64,000 nt of DNA, from positions 62,001 to 126,000 of IMG/VR virus record IMGVR_UViG_3300042863_002243; one strand, written 5' to 3'. The notes under the pieces were generated by a model, which was given only the letters and a program-made list of their open reading frames with translations, made no database searches and was not told the DNA's origin. The DNA is from a virus. Below, piece after piece: positions 34,648-45,168 of this stretch. Every line of letters starts with the position of its first letter. The first letter of the stretch is position 1. The translations under genes were made by a program, and so were the position numbers.

Positions 34648-36237
34648 ATGAAAAAAATCTATAACTTTAAAGAATTCGTAAATGAATCTTACAATGTAGA
34701 CGAAGGGGTATTATCTAATATCGGTAGCAAGATTTCACAATGGGCTAAACAGCTTATGACCGCAGTAAGAAATGGCATTATTAGAATGATCTCATCTGGT
34801 CCTAAAAAGGGATTACCTGCTTATGTGTTATTTAATTCAGATGAAGGATCTATCTCAGATCAAGTTGAAAAATTCTATCGCGGAACACCTTATTATGATA
34901 TGAACAATATCAATAATCCTTCCGTAGCAAACGAGGCAGTGATTCCTTTGGAATGGGATAGAGAGGATGATGTACCTAATTCACTTCCCGAAGAAATAGA
35001 ATCAGATATTAGAAGAAGTCTTAAAGCTTGTTTATCCATTGCAGATCAAATGGATGCCACAACTGATATGGACGAAAAAGCAAGATTACAAAGGGAATTA
35101 AGAAAAGTTAAACCATATTTTATTTATGGAGCACCTGGTATTGGTAAAACACAAATCATAGCTAAAATATGCGATGAGCTTGGGTTAAACCTATTGAATT
35201 GCGATGGATTAAGTGCAGAACCAGTAGACTTTGCTGGTGTACCTAAAGTGGTAGATATTGAAGCTCCATCAGCAGAAAATCCATTAGGTAGGGGGGTTAC
35301 AAGATCTAACGTAAGTGCGGATATTTTACCATATGATAACGGAAAAGGTGGAAAAGGGGGTATCTTATTTATTGATGAATTCAACCGTATGCCTGTTGAA
35401 GTACAAAAGATATTCTTATTATTAGCTCAGCAAAGAAGACTTGGTGTTAATTATGACATGCCTAATAGATGGTATATCGTAGCAGCAGGAAATAGAAAAG
35501 TTGATGACCCTAAGGGTGGTATTGTTGAAATGGGATCTGCATTACAGGATAGATTTGAGATTGTCAATCTTATTACTAATCCAGCATCAATGAGAAAATA
35601 TGTAGAGACTACTCCTGGATTATCTGATATATTCCTACCAGAACTTCTTGATTTCTTAGATTTTGATGCTAGTTGGTTCCACATGAATGATCCAACTGCT
35701 AAGAAATTAAAATACCCTACTCCTAGAGCTTGGGAAGATGCTTCTAGAGCAGTTAGAAGGGTTCTTCAAGAGTATGAACAAAAAGGAATATCAGAAGTGC
35801 CTCATAGCGTATTAGCAAGAGAATTTCAGAAGAACGTAGGTAGAGATGCTGCTGTAATGTTCTTAGATTTCTATAAGATAGCTCAGCAGATCCCAGTTAA
35901 AGAATTATCGCTTCCTTTTACTGATCCTGATAGAGCTCCTATTCCTAGTGAATACCAAGGAAAAACTAAAAAATCAGGTACTACTAATAGAACTGATTAT
36001 GAGCACGCTTTATTCACTGCTGTAATTAGAAAAAGCACGGAATTACCAAAATTAACAAGCACTGAGTCTTGTAACTTTTCAAAATGGTTAAGAAGAGTTA
36101 ATGCACCAGAGATGGGAGCAATGGCAATCACATCATTCTTCCAAAAACATCCTCATTTATTAGAAGATTATGCAACTATGGAATGTTTAGGACCATTAGC
36201 TGATCAATGGGGAGCAGAAATTGGAGTTCAATTTTAA
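34648..36237 (+). CDS. MoxR-family AAA+ ATPase, copy 1, capsid-targeting-like tag
   Basis: The 529-residue product begins MKKIYNFKEFVNESYN and then has a second acidic-glycine site, V-D-E-G-V-L-S-N-I. The AAA+ core shows Walker A GAPGIGKT at 161-168, Walker B LFIDEFNR with Asp243-Glu244, a sensor-type AAGNRK, and a C-terminal lid. This matches MoxR ATPases, which act with VWA proteins. The N-terminal 100 residues, including S-G-P-K-K-G-L-P, align with those of the paralogue at 60798. It closes the cassette metallopeptidase-VWA-MoxR. ATP-driven remodelling is expected; the substrate is unknown. The tag suggests packaging in the head. Confidence 0.88.
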   Translation: MKKIYNFKEFVNESYNVDEGVLSNIGSKISQWAKQLMTAVRNGIIRMISSGPKKGLPAYVLFNSDEGSISDQVEKFYRGTPYYDMNNINNPSVANEAVIPLEWDREDDVPNSLPEEIESDIRRSLKACLSIADQMDATTDMDEKARLQRELRKVKPYFIYGAPGIGKTQIIAKICDELGLNLLNCDGLSAEPVDFAGVPKVVDIEAPSAENPLGRGVTRSNVSADILPYDNGKGGKGGILFIDEFNRMPVEVQKIFLLLAQQRRLGVNYDMPNRWYIVAAGNRKVDDPKGGIVEMGSALQDRFEIVNLITNPASMRKYVETTPGLSDIFLPELLDFLDFDASWFHMNDPTAKKLKYPTPRAWEDASRAVRRVLQEYEQKGISEVPHSVLAREFQKNVGRDAAVMFLDFYKIAQQIPVKELSLPFTDPDRAPIPSEYQGKTKKSGTTNRTDYEHALFTAVIRKSTELPKLTSTESCNFSKWLRRVNAPEMGAMAITSFFQKHPHLLEDYATMECLGPLADQWGAEIGVQF

Positions 36238-36240
36238 TAG

Positions 36241-36513
36241 ATGAAAAAATTCAGTGAAATAATGGAAGGTCATACATCAAAGTATGACCTTTCTAATAGT
36301 AAGAGATTATTAGAAGAAGCCATGGAAAAAATAAACATGGTTAGAGAGGAGTTTTCTAAATTAGAAGATGCTGATGTGACTGAGTTAGAAGAGGGATGGA
36401 ATCTAATAGATAGATACTACGGTAATTTAACCAAGGGACAAATATTCAAAAGAAGAAAGAAAGATCAATACATACCTAATACATCCGCTAAAATTCCGGA
36501 GAGAGGTTTTTAA
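36241..36513 (+). CDS. Small tagged protein after MoxR
   Basis: The 90-residue product starts MKKFSEIMEGHTSKYD, a short form of the tag with I-M-E/G. The rest is a helical, acidic segment (LLEEAMEKINMVREEF) and a basic C-terminus (FKRRKKDQY). It begins 3 bases after the MoxR stop and is probably co-translated with it. No family was recognised. It resembles T4 internal proteins in size and charge, which is the main hint at function. Confidence 0.5.
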   Translation: MKKFSEIMEGHTSKYDLSNSKRLLEEAMEKINMVREEFSKLEDADVTELEEGWNLIDRYYGNLTKGQIFKRRKKDQYIPNTSAKIPERGF

Positions 36514-36517
36514 TTAA

Positions 36518-36527
36518 GATATATAGA
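36518..36527 (+). promoter_or_regulatory. AGATATATAG box, candidate late promoter
   Basis: The box fills the gap between the small tagged gene and the gene at 36530, ending 2 bases before its ATG. At that distance it would give a nearly leaderless transcript for this gene, so it may instead serve a later gene or be a chance match. Confidence 0.35.
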
Positions 36528-36529
36528 AT

Positions 36530-37063
36530 ATGAAACACATTAAATTATTTGAAAATTTCTTAAATGAAGATGGATACGGAAGAGACTTCTTTGTAAAAAA
36601 GAAAGACGGTAAACTTTCTCAATATTTTTTTAAGATTGAGGGAGAAGAGGAGGATCTAGGATTTGTAATAAATCTTGGTAAACTATCTAGAAATATCACC
36701 ATAGAATCTGCAGAGAATAGTTATGCTGTTCTTTCCGTAGAGCCTATCAGAGAATCTGTGATGGATGATTTTTTAGTGAAAGATTCGGATTTTAAATCAA
36801 GAGAAGATGATCAATTCACATTGACTAAATCTGAATATATGAGATTCTATAAGATTGTTGGTGAATGTATAAAAGATTACTTACAATCTAATCCTAAGGT
36901 TTCTATTATTTATGATGAGGTACCTTTAAATCTTGATATGGATTTTGAAGAGTATTCAGATAAAGTTAAATCTCTTATGGATGAATGGAGCTACGGTAAA
37001 TGGAGCTCACAAGAGGGAGCAACAAAGAAAACATTAATTTATTCTAGAAGAGACCATGATTAA
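36530..37063 (+). CDS. Unknown tagged protein
   Basis: The 177-residue product begins MKHIKLFENFLNEDGYG, a clear tag with L-N-E/D. Downstream are a beta-rich part (LSQYFFKIEGEEEDLGFVIN) and two acidic helical segments; the C-terminal part includes VSIIYDEVPLNLDMDF. No family was recognised. It overlaps the following gene by 8 bases. The mature protein after cleavage would be about 163 residues, similar in size to T4 internal head proteins. Confidence 0.52.
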   Translation: MKHIKLFENFLNEDGYGRDFFVKKKDGKLSQYFFKIEGEEEDLGFVINLGKLSRNITIESAENSYAVLSVEPIRESVMDDFLVKDSDFKSREDDQFTLTKSEYMRFYKIVGECIKDYLQSNPKVSIIYDEVPLNLDMDFEEYSDKVKSLMDEWSYGKWSSQEGATKKTLIYSRRDHD

Positions 37064-37373
37064 TAATATTCTTTCATATGATGAATTTATATTAGAATCT
37101 AGGATACCTATAGCTTGGGCTAAGCCTTCAGTAACAACTACTAAGGTACTTTCATTCATAGGAGAGAAAGAAAAAGTAACCAAGAAAGAACTATTAGAAT
37201 TCTTAGATAGTATACCAGAAGATGCTTCAGGTAAGAAACCCAGTATGTCTTGGGTTAGAAATCAGAAGAAATATATCAAGTATAAAATACAAGAAGAAGA
37301 TGCTAACCACTTTGAATTGACCGCTTTAGGCAAGAGAGTTTTAAAATCTTTCAGGATTAATGAAACAAAATGA
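37056..37373 (+). CDS. Small tagged protein, possible winged-helix fold
   Basis: The 105-residue product starts MINNILSYDEFILESRIP, a tag with I-L-E/S. The rest has the helix and wing-like pattern VLSFIGEKEKVTKKELLEFL and HFELTALGKRVLKSF, which looks like a winged helix-turn-helix, although no family match can be proven. A DNA-binding protein delivered with the genome would be a reasonable hypothesis. It overlaps the preceding gene by 8 bases. Confidence 0.45.
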   Translation: MINNILSYDEFILESRIPIAWAKPSVTTTKVLSFIGEKEKVTKKELLEFLDSIPEDASGKKPSMSWVRNQKKYIKYKIQEEDANHFELTALGKRVLKSFRINETK

Positions 37374-37407
37374 AATAATTAGGATACAATTATTAAAATA
37401 AACAATT

Positions 37408-37587
37408 ATGGAAAATTACGAAAAAATTAAAGAATTAGTAGAAAGCATGCAAAAAGACATGGAAGCTTTCTATGTAAAAGGTAACAAATCAGCAGGAACA
37501 CGAGTTCGTACTGCTTGCCAAGACCTTAAAAAATTGGCTCAAGATCTAAGAGTAAATGTACAAGAAACTAAGAACACTAAAGCTTAA
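37408..37587 (+). CDS. Histone H1-like mini-protein (Bacteroidota type)
   Basis: The 59-residue product was found by reading the gap between two annotated genes. It has an acidic helical first third, then Y-V-K-G-N-K-S-A-G-T-R-V-R-T-A and L-K-K-L-A-Q-D-L-R. This matches the small histone H1-like proteins common in Bacteroidota, which carry G-N-K-x-A-G-T-R-x-R followed by a basic helix. Such proteins bind and condense DNA. The gene has an ATG after AACAATT and lies 5 bases before the next gene. In a phage it may compact the genome, alter host chromatin or be packaged. It is also good evidence for the host phylum. Confidence 0.75.
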   Translation: MENYEKIKELVESMQKDMEAFYVKGNKSAGTRVRTACQDLKKLAQDLRVNVQETKNTKA

Positions 37588-37592
37588 TTAAA

Positions 37593-37823
37593 ATGGGATA
37601 CTACATTTGTAAAGTTAGCTTTTTTAGTGGGGAAGTTTCTAAAAGTACAGGAAAAGCGAAAGCTTCTAGGTCTGAAATTTTAGTCGAAGCAGAAACAGTA
37701 ACACATGCCGAAACTAGACTTCATGAACATTTAGCTGGAGACAATTCTACTGCTCATTTAGACTTTGAAGTTACTTCTGTTGCTCAATCTAAGATTGAGT
37801 CAGTGGTACATCTTAAAGGCTAA
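37593..37823 (+). CDS. DUF4494-like small protein
   Basis: The 76-residue product has the pattern M-G-Y-Y-I-C-K-V-S-F, a short loop, then SEILVEAETVTHAETRLHEHL and a late FEVTSVAQSKIESVV. This resembles the Bacteroidota DUF4494 family (K-V-R-Y ... E-x-Y-L-V-D-A-x-S-x-T-E-A-E ... F-E-V-T-x-I). Its function is unknown. It lies between the histone-like gene and a clear terminator, so the two probably share a transcript. A 17-base dyad, CTCAATCT-A-AGATTGAG, lies at 37783-37799 near its 3' end. Confidence 0.6.
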   Translation: MGYYICKVSFFSGEVSKSTGKAKASRSEILVEAETVTHAETRLHEHLAGDNSTAHLDFEVTSVAQSKIESVVHLKG

Positions 37824-37834
37824 AAAACACTTTT

Positions 37835-37871
37835 AACTCCTGATGGATATATAATCTATCAGGGGTTTTTT
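37835..37871 (+). terminator. Rho-independent terminator with promoter-like loop
   Basis: AACTCCTGAT and ATCAGGGGTT form a 10-bp stem (one G-T pair), followed by six Ts at 37866-37871, 11 bases after the DUF4494-like stop. The loop, GGATATATAATCT (37845-37857), is itself a match to the GGATATATAA box found before many genes. The element could end one transcript and start the next one (gene at 37896). Confidence 0.85.
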
Positions 37872-37895
37872 GTATCCTCTGGTTTCAATAATTAT

Positions 37896-38069
37896 ATGAA
37901 GAAGAGAAAAACTACATCAGCAGAAACTAGCTCATATCTACCACCAGATTCACCAGTGAAGATACCGGTAGGAGATACGGGTTTTAATATGGTTAAGAAA
38001 AACTACAATAGGTTTATATGGACTTGGAATGAATATATAGACAAGAAACCTAAAATTACAAAAAGTTAA
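37896..38069 (+). CDS. Small basic hypothetical protein
   Basis: This 57-residue product is too short for most gene tracks but is cleanly placed after the terminator and 2 bases before the next gene. It is basic at both ends (M-K-K-R-K-T-T and K-K-P-K-I-T-K-S) with a central V-G-D-T-G-F-N-M-V-K-K-N-Y-N-R-F-I-W-T-W. No family was recognised. Its start (ATG after AATTAT) is 39 bases downstream of the promoter-like loop of the terminator. Confidence 0.5.
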   Translation: MKKRKTTSAETSSYLPPDSPVKIPVGDTGFNMVKKNYNRFIWTWNEYIDKKPKITKS

Positions 38070-38071
38070 TT

Positions 38072-38410
38072 ATGCCAGCAGTTTCTAAGACACAGCAAAG
38101 ATTAATGGGACAGGCTTACGGAGTCAGAAAATTTATGGATACTAACGGTAAAGATGGTATTGATCCCGATAGTATAAAATCTGCTTATAGACAAACTATT
38201 GTTGAGCTAGCAAGTAATATGAAGAAGAAATCTTTAAAGGATTTTGCTTCAACCAAACATAATAAATTACCAGAGGAAGTTGAAGAGGGAGAAATTCCTG
38301 CAATATATAATTATCTTAAACCTGAATCTAATAAACCAGGCAAAAAATCTAAATCTTCCAAGATGTCAAATCTTGCAGATTATAGAGAATTTATATCTAA
38401 TAAAAAATAA
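38072..38410 (+). CDS. DUF3008-like phage protein with C-terminal tag-like motif
   Basis: The 112-residue product begins MPAVSKTQQRLMGQAYG, the signature of small phage proteins of the DUF3008 type. A middle L-K-D-F-A-S-T-K-H-N-K-L-P-E follows, as in relatives of this family. It ends in a basic linker and N-L-A-D-Y-R-E-F-I-S-N-K-K, which resembles the capsid tag but lies at the C-terminus and lacks the cleavable glutamate. The next gene ends in a similar D-Y-K-S-F-L-T-N. Function is unknown. The position is in the late cluster. Confidence 0.6.
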   Translation: MPAVSKTQQRLMGQAYGVRKFMDTNGKDGIDPDSIKSAYRQTIVELASNMKKKSLKDFASTKHNKLPEEVEEGEIPAIYNYLKPESNKPGKKSKSSKMSNLADYREFISNKK

Positions 38411-38413
38411 AAT

Positions 38414-38887
38414 ATGGAAGAAGTAAACGAAGATTGTGGATGTGGTGGTACAACTGACAACATCAGAAGTTTTAATACTAATAGTACACCTAGATACTCT
38501 CAAGATCCTTTAGTTGGTAGAAGAGTTAGTCTAAGAGACGGTAGAAGTGGATTAGTTGATGATTCGATTAGAAACAATACAGGAGAAGTAATAGGATATG
38601 TAATTGAAGGCGATAGAGGTAACTACAGAGTCTTTAAAGATAAAATAGTTGGTCCAATGGAAGAAAGTGGAGGTGCAATGGCATCTTTATCTAGTACACC
38701 AGGAATGGGAGATGTGATTCCCCCTGGACCAGGAAGAACAGGATCTGGTGATCAATTCCCTTCATTAACTGTGGGAACACCTGCAGCTGGAAAGAAAAAG
38801 AAAAAGAAAGATTCTAATAAGAATCCTCTTGATTCATCTGTGATGGATTATAAAAGCTTTCTTACTAATTCAAAAAAGAATCAATAA
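38414..38887 (+). CDS. Phage protein with SH3/KOW-like core and C-terminal tag-like motif
   Basis: The 157-residue product has a Cys-Gly N-terminus (D-C-G-C-G-G), then a small beta domain (LVGRRVSLRDGRSGLVDDSI; GYVIEGDRGNYRVFKDKIVG), a Gly/Pro-rich linker with ASLSSTPGMGDVIPPGPG, a Lys run and the C-terminal V-M-D-Y-K-S-F-L-T-N-S-K-K-N-Q. The TPGMG.V.PP linker recurs in phage virion-type proteins. The last element parallels the C-terminus of the preceding gene. The two genes are 3 bases apart. Function is not known; a head-associated role is inferred. Confidence 0.5.
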   Translation: MEEVNEDCGCGGTTDNIRSFNTNSTPRYSQDPLVGRRVSLRDGRSGLVDDSIRNNTGEVIGYVIEGDRGNYRVFKDKIVGPMEESGGAMASLSSTPGMGDVIPPGPGRTGSGDQFPSLTVGTPAAGKKKKKKDSNKNPLDSSVMDYKSFLTNSKKNQ

Positions 38888-38888
38888 G

Positions 38889-39470
38889 ATGAATCATATA
38901 CGATCATTTAGAAGTCTTTTTGAAGGAGTAAGTGCAGTAACAACTAATTGGTATATTGTAGATAACGAAGCTTCTTTTGATAAGATAAAAGGTAATGGAT
39001 ATATGCTTTTTAGCCAGGTAGGCATAATGACTATCGTTTATGTTAAACCTAAAGTAGAGGAAGAAGCTAGATTGGATTTTTATTTTGATAAAGCAAAATC
39101 ACCAGATAAGAAAAGCATTTGTGTTTGTAAGATAATAGCTAATGACGGTAAAGTTAGGAGCTCTAAAAATTTTGATGATGTAACTACAGATAATGTTTGG
39201 GACATAACAGCTACGTTTTTTGATTATTGTGATTTAGAGAAGTCTGAAAAATCAATTAGAGATAAATTCATGATGGGATATTCTAAGACAATAAAGGATA
39301 TCTTTAAAGGTGATACAGAAAGAATACCCGGATCATTTAAAACATATTTGAATTATATGAAAGAATGGGCAAAGAAATCTATAGAGGGTGTTTCTTTAGA
39401 TAAGAATGAAGATAATTACGATTTCCGAGAGATGATTAAAGAATTTATTGCTTTCTTTAAAAAATCATAA
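38889..39470 (+). CDS. Unknown tagged protein
   Basis: The 193-residue product begins MNHIRSFRSLFEGVSA, a tag with L-F-E/G similar to the short T4 Alt-type leader. The middle is a beta-rich domain (WYIVDNEASFDKIKGNGYMLF; MTIVYVKPKVEEEARL) containing a conserved-looking KSICVCKIIANDGK. The C-terminal third is helical and ends EFIAFFKKS. No family was recognised. It starts 1 base after the previous stop and ends convergently with the minus-strand gene, with a 6-base overlap of the two ends. Confidence 0.5.
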   Translation: MNHIRSFRSLFEGVSAVTTNWYIVDNEASFDKIKGNGYMLFSQVGIMTIVYVKPKVEEEARLDFYFDKAKSPDKKSICVCKIIANDGKVRSSKNFDDVTTDNVWDITATFFDYCDLEKSEKSIRDKFMMGYSKTIKDIFKGDTERIPGSFKTYLNYMKEWAKKSIEGVSLDKNEDNYDFREMIKEFIAFFKKS

Positions 39471-39770
39471 TTTTTCTTTCTGTCTCAATTGGATAAGATA
39501 ATTTTCCCAGATTGATCCTCCTTCTTTTATACCAGGTTTAGCGCTCTTGTGTAACTTAGCTCTTTGTGACATTATATACGATGCTATAATAGCATCTTTT
39601 AATTCTATTTCTTTTTTATCCAACATTTCTTGTAATCTTCTTATTGATTTTAGAGCTTCGTCCCTATTTGCAAATCTTAATCCTTTAGGATAGCTTTGTC
39701 CTGAGTCGAAAGGTTTAATATCATTTAGATAAATCTGTTCGAATAATTTGAAGGTTAGAATTTTTTTCAC
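39465..39770 (-). CDS. Small tagged protein on minus strand
   Basis: The 101-residue product starts with GTG (39770) and reads MKKILTFKLFEQIYLND, a tag with L-F-E/Q. The body is helical and charged (LKSIRRLQEMLDKKEIELKD; IMSQRAKLHKSAKPGIKEGG) without a recognised family. Upstream on its strand is GAATATATAATAAG, a version of the late box. It is one of only four minus-strand genes. It lies divergently from the polymerase N-terminal gene with 54 bases between them. Confidence 0.5.
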   Translation of the reverse strand: MKKILTFKLFEQIYLNDIKPFDSGQSYPKGLRFANRDEALKSIRRLQEMLDKKEIELKDAIIASYIMSQRAKLHKSAKPGIKEGGSIWENYLIQLRQKEKL

Positions 39771-39824
39771 TTATTATATATTCTAAAATGAAACCTCTTT
39801 CAATTATTATTATAAGATAAGAGT

Positions 39825-41231
39825 ATGATAATCGATATAGAAAATACAGGAGGCGGTTTAACGGTCTCACATTACACCGAAGAAGGTGAAGTTAATATGT
39901 TAAAAATCCCAGTACCAAAGGCATTACAATTTGTTTGGCAAAAGACACAGGATTACGATAAAGCCAAAGATAAAGAATGGCTTTCTTGGGACGCAAAACC
40001 TATTAAGAAAGTTTCTTCCACAAAATTTGATAAGTATAGAGTAGTAGAAATATTAGAAGCTATAGATCCGGAGATAACTAAACCTTTATGGGATTATCAG
40101 ACTCCGAAAAAATACTTTGTCGATATAGAGGTAGAGATCACAGATAATCGTGCAGATTCATTAGACACTGAGAATGCTAAGAATAGAGTGCTTTCAATAG
40201 GAATGGCTTCTTCTCACGGAAAGGTACTAGTGATTGGTCTACAAGATATGACACCCGAAAGGATTCTTAAAATTGAAAAAAGAATTAAAGAGCATTTTAA
40301 AGACCAGGAAGGAGATTGGACATTTAATTATAGGAAGTTTGAAAGTGAATTTGATATGATGTACACATTTCTTTCTAAGTTAGTTCCAAAAATGCCTTTA
40401 ATTACTGGATGGAACTGGTTTGGGTATGACTGGCCTTATTTGATAAACAGAGCTAGGAGATTAGGTATAGATCCTAAAATTGCTTCACCGAGTGGAGTTC
40501 TTCTAGGAAAGAATCAAATACCTATGCATGTACTAATGGTTGACTATCTGGACATTTACAAAAAATGGGATAGGGTAGTTAAGATCAGAGAATCTAATTC
40601 TTTAGACTATGTGGCAACTCAAGCAATTGGTATTAAAAAAATTGCTTATAATGGAACATTAAAAGATTTATATGAATCTGATTTTGATACATTCATATTC
40701 TATAATGCTATTGACTGTGGTCTTGTTCATTATATTGATAGAAGACTCGATACTCTTTCTACATTCTTTAAAATAGCAGAAGTTAGTAGAGTGGAGATTA
40801 ATAGAGCACTTTCTCCTGTATGGACTACAGAAGTACTTATGTTAAGAAAATTCTTAGAAAGAAAAAGAGTTATACTAAGTGAAAGAAAAGAAGAGAACCA
40901 CGTAAAATTTGAAGGAGCCTATGTAAAGAAACCAGAGAGAGGAATTTATGAATGGATCGCTTGCTTTGACTTTGCTTCACTGTATCCTAATACTATGATG
41001 CAATGGGGAATTTCACCAGAGGTTTATATAGGAAAGAATCTAAAAGAAATACCAGAAGGAGCAATTAAGACATCATCAGGAGCAGTATTTTACAGCAAAG
41101 AAGGAAAGGAACCTATACTTAGAGAAATATTACAAGGATTATACTCGCAAAGGAAAGCAACTAAGAAGAAATATTTTGAATGTGAAAAAGAAATAGAAAA
41201 AATTAAAAAAGTAATAAAAACAAAACAATAA
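39825..41231 (+). CDS. 43A: Family B DNA polymerase, N-terminal half (exonuclease plus motif A), gp43-like
   Basis: The 468-residue product covers the first half of a T4 gp43-type polymerase. It has Exo I (FVDIEVE, Asp100/Glu102), Exo II (WNWFGYDWPYLINR), Exo III (YNAIDCGLVHY) and polymerase motif A (CFDFASLYPN, Asp382). It stops 85 residues after motif A, in a charged helix (KKKYFECEKEIEKIKK) that corresponds to the first fingers helix. Motifs B and C are missing here and are found in the protein at 59582, which starts at the second fingers helix. Together they give 859 residues, close to T4 gp43 (898). No intein motif is seen at the end. Separate chains probably assemble into one enzyme. 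Confidence 0.93.
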   Translation: MIIDIENTGGGLTVSHYTEEGEVNMLKIPVPKALQFVWQKTQDYDKAKDKEWLSWDAKPIKKVSSTKFDKYRVVEILEAIDPEITKPLWDYQTPKKYFVDIEVEITDNRADSLDTENAKNRVLSIGMASSHGKVLVIGLQDMTPERILKIEKRIKEHFKDQEGDWTFNYRKFESEFDMMYTFLSKLVPKMPLITGWNWFGYDWPYLINRARRLGIDPKIASPSGVLLGKNQIPMHVLMVDYLDIYKKWDRVVKIRESNSLDYVATQAIGIKKIAYNGTLKDLYESDFDTFIFYNAIDCGLVHYIDRRLDTLSTFFKIAEVSRVEINRALSPVWTTEVLMLRKFLERKRVILSERKEENHVKFEGAYVKKPERGIYEWIACFDFASLYPNTMMQWGISPEVYIGKNLKEIPEGAIKTSSGAVFYSKEGKEPILREILQGLYSQRKATKKKYFECEKEIEKIKKVIKTKQ

Positions 41232-41240
41232 AAATAAATT

Positions 41241-41705
41241 ATGGCAAATTCAGACAACACATGCGCAGATCTTCCAGTAGAAGATTTTCACACAGGAGCA
41301 AACGATACATTCGGTTTGATCTACGACAAACAAAAAGAATTACAAACTAGATACGGGTTTGATTTTAGCGATTGGACGCTAAAACAAATTGCAGATTTCT
41401 GGATGGTAAATAAACACGCAATGAGTGACGAACTAAATGAAATGTTTGACTCATTAGGAGGCGTTAAAGATGGTATTGGATCTGCAGCTTGGAAATACTG
41501 GAAAGGAGACAATAAGAAAGCAGCAGAGATGAAAATCTCAGATTTAACAGAATCCGACAAATTGGAATTATTTTATGAGTGGATTGATGGTTTACATTTC
41601 TTTATGAATTTTGCAATTTCTATGGGTATGACAAGTAAGGATATTATTAATCTTTATATGGCAAAAAATTCAGAAAATCACGACAGACAGCAAAGAGGTT
41701 ATTAA
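41241..41705 (+). CDS. Dimeric (all-alpha) dUTPase
   Basis: The 154-residue product shows the all-alpha NTP pyrophosphatase pattern: an acidic MSDELNEMFD helix, A-W-K-Y-W-K, then LELFYEWIDGLHFFMNFA with acidic residues for metal binding, and the C-terminal L-Y-M-A-K-N-S-E-N-H-D-R-Q-Q-R-G-Y. The ending K-N-x-x-N-x-x-R-Q-x-x-G-Y is typical of dimeric dUTPases. The enzyme hydrolyses dUTP to dUMP, keeping uracil out of DNA and feeding thymidylate synthesis. It lies 9 bases after the polymerase fragment and just before nrdB, a coherent nucleotide-supply cluster. Confidence 0.85.
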   Translation: MANSDNTCADLPVEDFHTGANDTFGLIYDKQKELQTRYGFDFSDWTLKQIADFWMVNKHAMSDELNEMFDSLGGVKDGIGSAAWKYWKGDNKKAAEMKISDLTESDKLELFYEWIDGLHFFMNFAISMGMTSKDIINLYMAKNSENHDRQQRGY

Positions 41706-41714
41706 TATATAAAA
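41704..41714 (+). promoter_or_regulatory. TAATATATAAA box before nrdB
   Basis: The box overlaps the dUTPase stop and ends 14 bases before the ATG of nrdB. It resembles the GATATATAA family but lacks the leading G, so confidence is lower. Confidence 0.35.
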
Positions 41715-41728
41715 GACAAAAAACATAA

Positions 41729-42709
41729 ATGGAAAAGTTACTTACGCCGAATCCTAGAAGATTCTCATTATTCCCAGTACAAGAACCAGATATCTGGATG
41801 ATGTACAAAACTGCAGAAGCTTCTTTCTGGACAGCAGAAGAGATTGATTTAGCACAAGATATTTCTCATTGGAGAGATAAGCTTAATGATAACGAAAGAT
41901 ATTTTATTAAGAACGTAATTGCTTTCTTTAATAACTCTGATGGGATAGTTAATGAAAATCTTGCAGCTAACTTTTTCAATCAAGTTCAGTATCCAGAAGC
42001 TAGATGCTTTTATGGATTTCAATTAGCTATTGAGAATATACACGGGGAGGTTTATTCACTTCTTATAGATTCTTACATATCTGATGAGGAAGAGAAAGAA
42101 CATCTATTTAATGCTATTGATACTGTTCCTGCTGTTAAAAGAAAAGCAGATTGGGCAATGAAATGGATTGATAATGGAACATTCACTGAGAATATGATTG
42201 CATTTGCTGCTGTTGAAGGTATTTTCTTTTCTGGATCTTTCTGTTCTATATACTGGCTAAAGAAAAGAGGACTTATGCCAGGTCTTTGCTTTGCCAATGA
42301 ATTAATCTCTAGAGACGAAGGTCTACATTGTGATTTTGCTTGTTTACTTTACACTAAACACATCGAAAATAAACTTCCAGAGGAAACAGTGAAAGCTATT
42401 ATTAGTGAAGCTGTAGAGATCGAGAAGGAGTTTGTTACTTCATCTTTACCTGTTAGATTAATTGGTATGAACGCTGATCTTATGTGCGAGTATATTGAAT
42501 TTGTAGCAGATAGGCTTTTAACATCTCTGGGATGTTCTAAAATCTATGATACTAAATGTCCTTTTGATTTTATGATAAATATTGCTTTAGAAAACAAAGG
42601 AAATTTCTTCGAGGGTAGAGTTGGCTCATATCAGAAATCAGGAGTTATGGACAGTACCAAAGATAATGGAAATACAGGAAAAGCTTTTACAATGGATGCG
42701 GATTTTTAA
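41729..42709 (+). CDS. nrdB: Ribonucleotide reductase class I small subunit
   Basis: The 326-residue product has the diiron carboxylate ligands in the expected order: W-T-A-E-E-I-D-L, the I-V-N-E-N-L helix, and [16 protein letters not shown] with the Glu-x-x-His pair and the nearby Tyr that carries the radical in related subunits. Later ligands are in [14 protein letters not shown]. The C-terminus F-T-M-D-A-D-F is almost the F-T-L-D-A-D-F of eukaryotic R2, the peptide that docks into the large subunit. It supplies dNTPs together with nrdA at 45429, from which it is separated by a long collagen-like gene. Confidence 0.95.
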   Translation: MEKLLTPNPRRFSLFPVQEPDIWMMYKTAEASFWTAEEIDLAQDISHWRDKLNDNERYFIKNVIAFFNNSDGIVNENLAANFFNQVQYPEARCFYGFQLAIENIHGEVYSLLIDSYISDEEEKEHLFNAIDTVPAVKRKADWAMKWIDNGTFTENMIAFAAVEGIFFSGSFCSIYWLKKRGLMPGLCFANELISRDEGLHCDFACLLYTKHIENKLPEETVKAIISEAVEIEKEFVTSSLPVRLIGMNADLMCEYIEFVADRLLTSLGCSKIYDTKCPFDFMINIALENKGNFFEGRVGSYQKSGVMDSTKDNGNTGKAFTMDADF

Positions 42710-42731
42710 TTTCCAATAACATAGTAATTAT

Positions 42732-45167
<2,436 letters not shown>

Positions 45168-45168
45168 T

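Noticed and set aside
41150-41240. Split intein at the end of the polymerase N-terminal half
   Set aside because: No Cys/Ser-type splice junction or intein block is visible at either polymerase end; both termini look like ordinary fingers helices.
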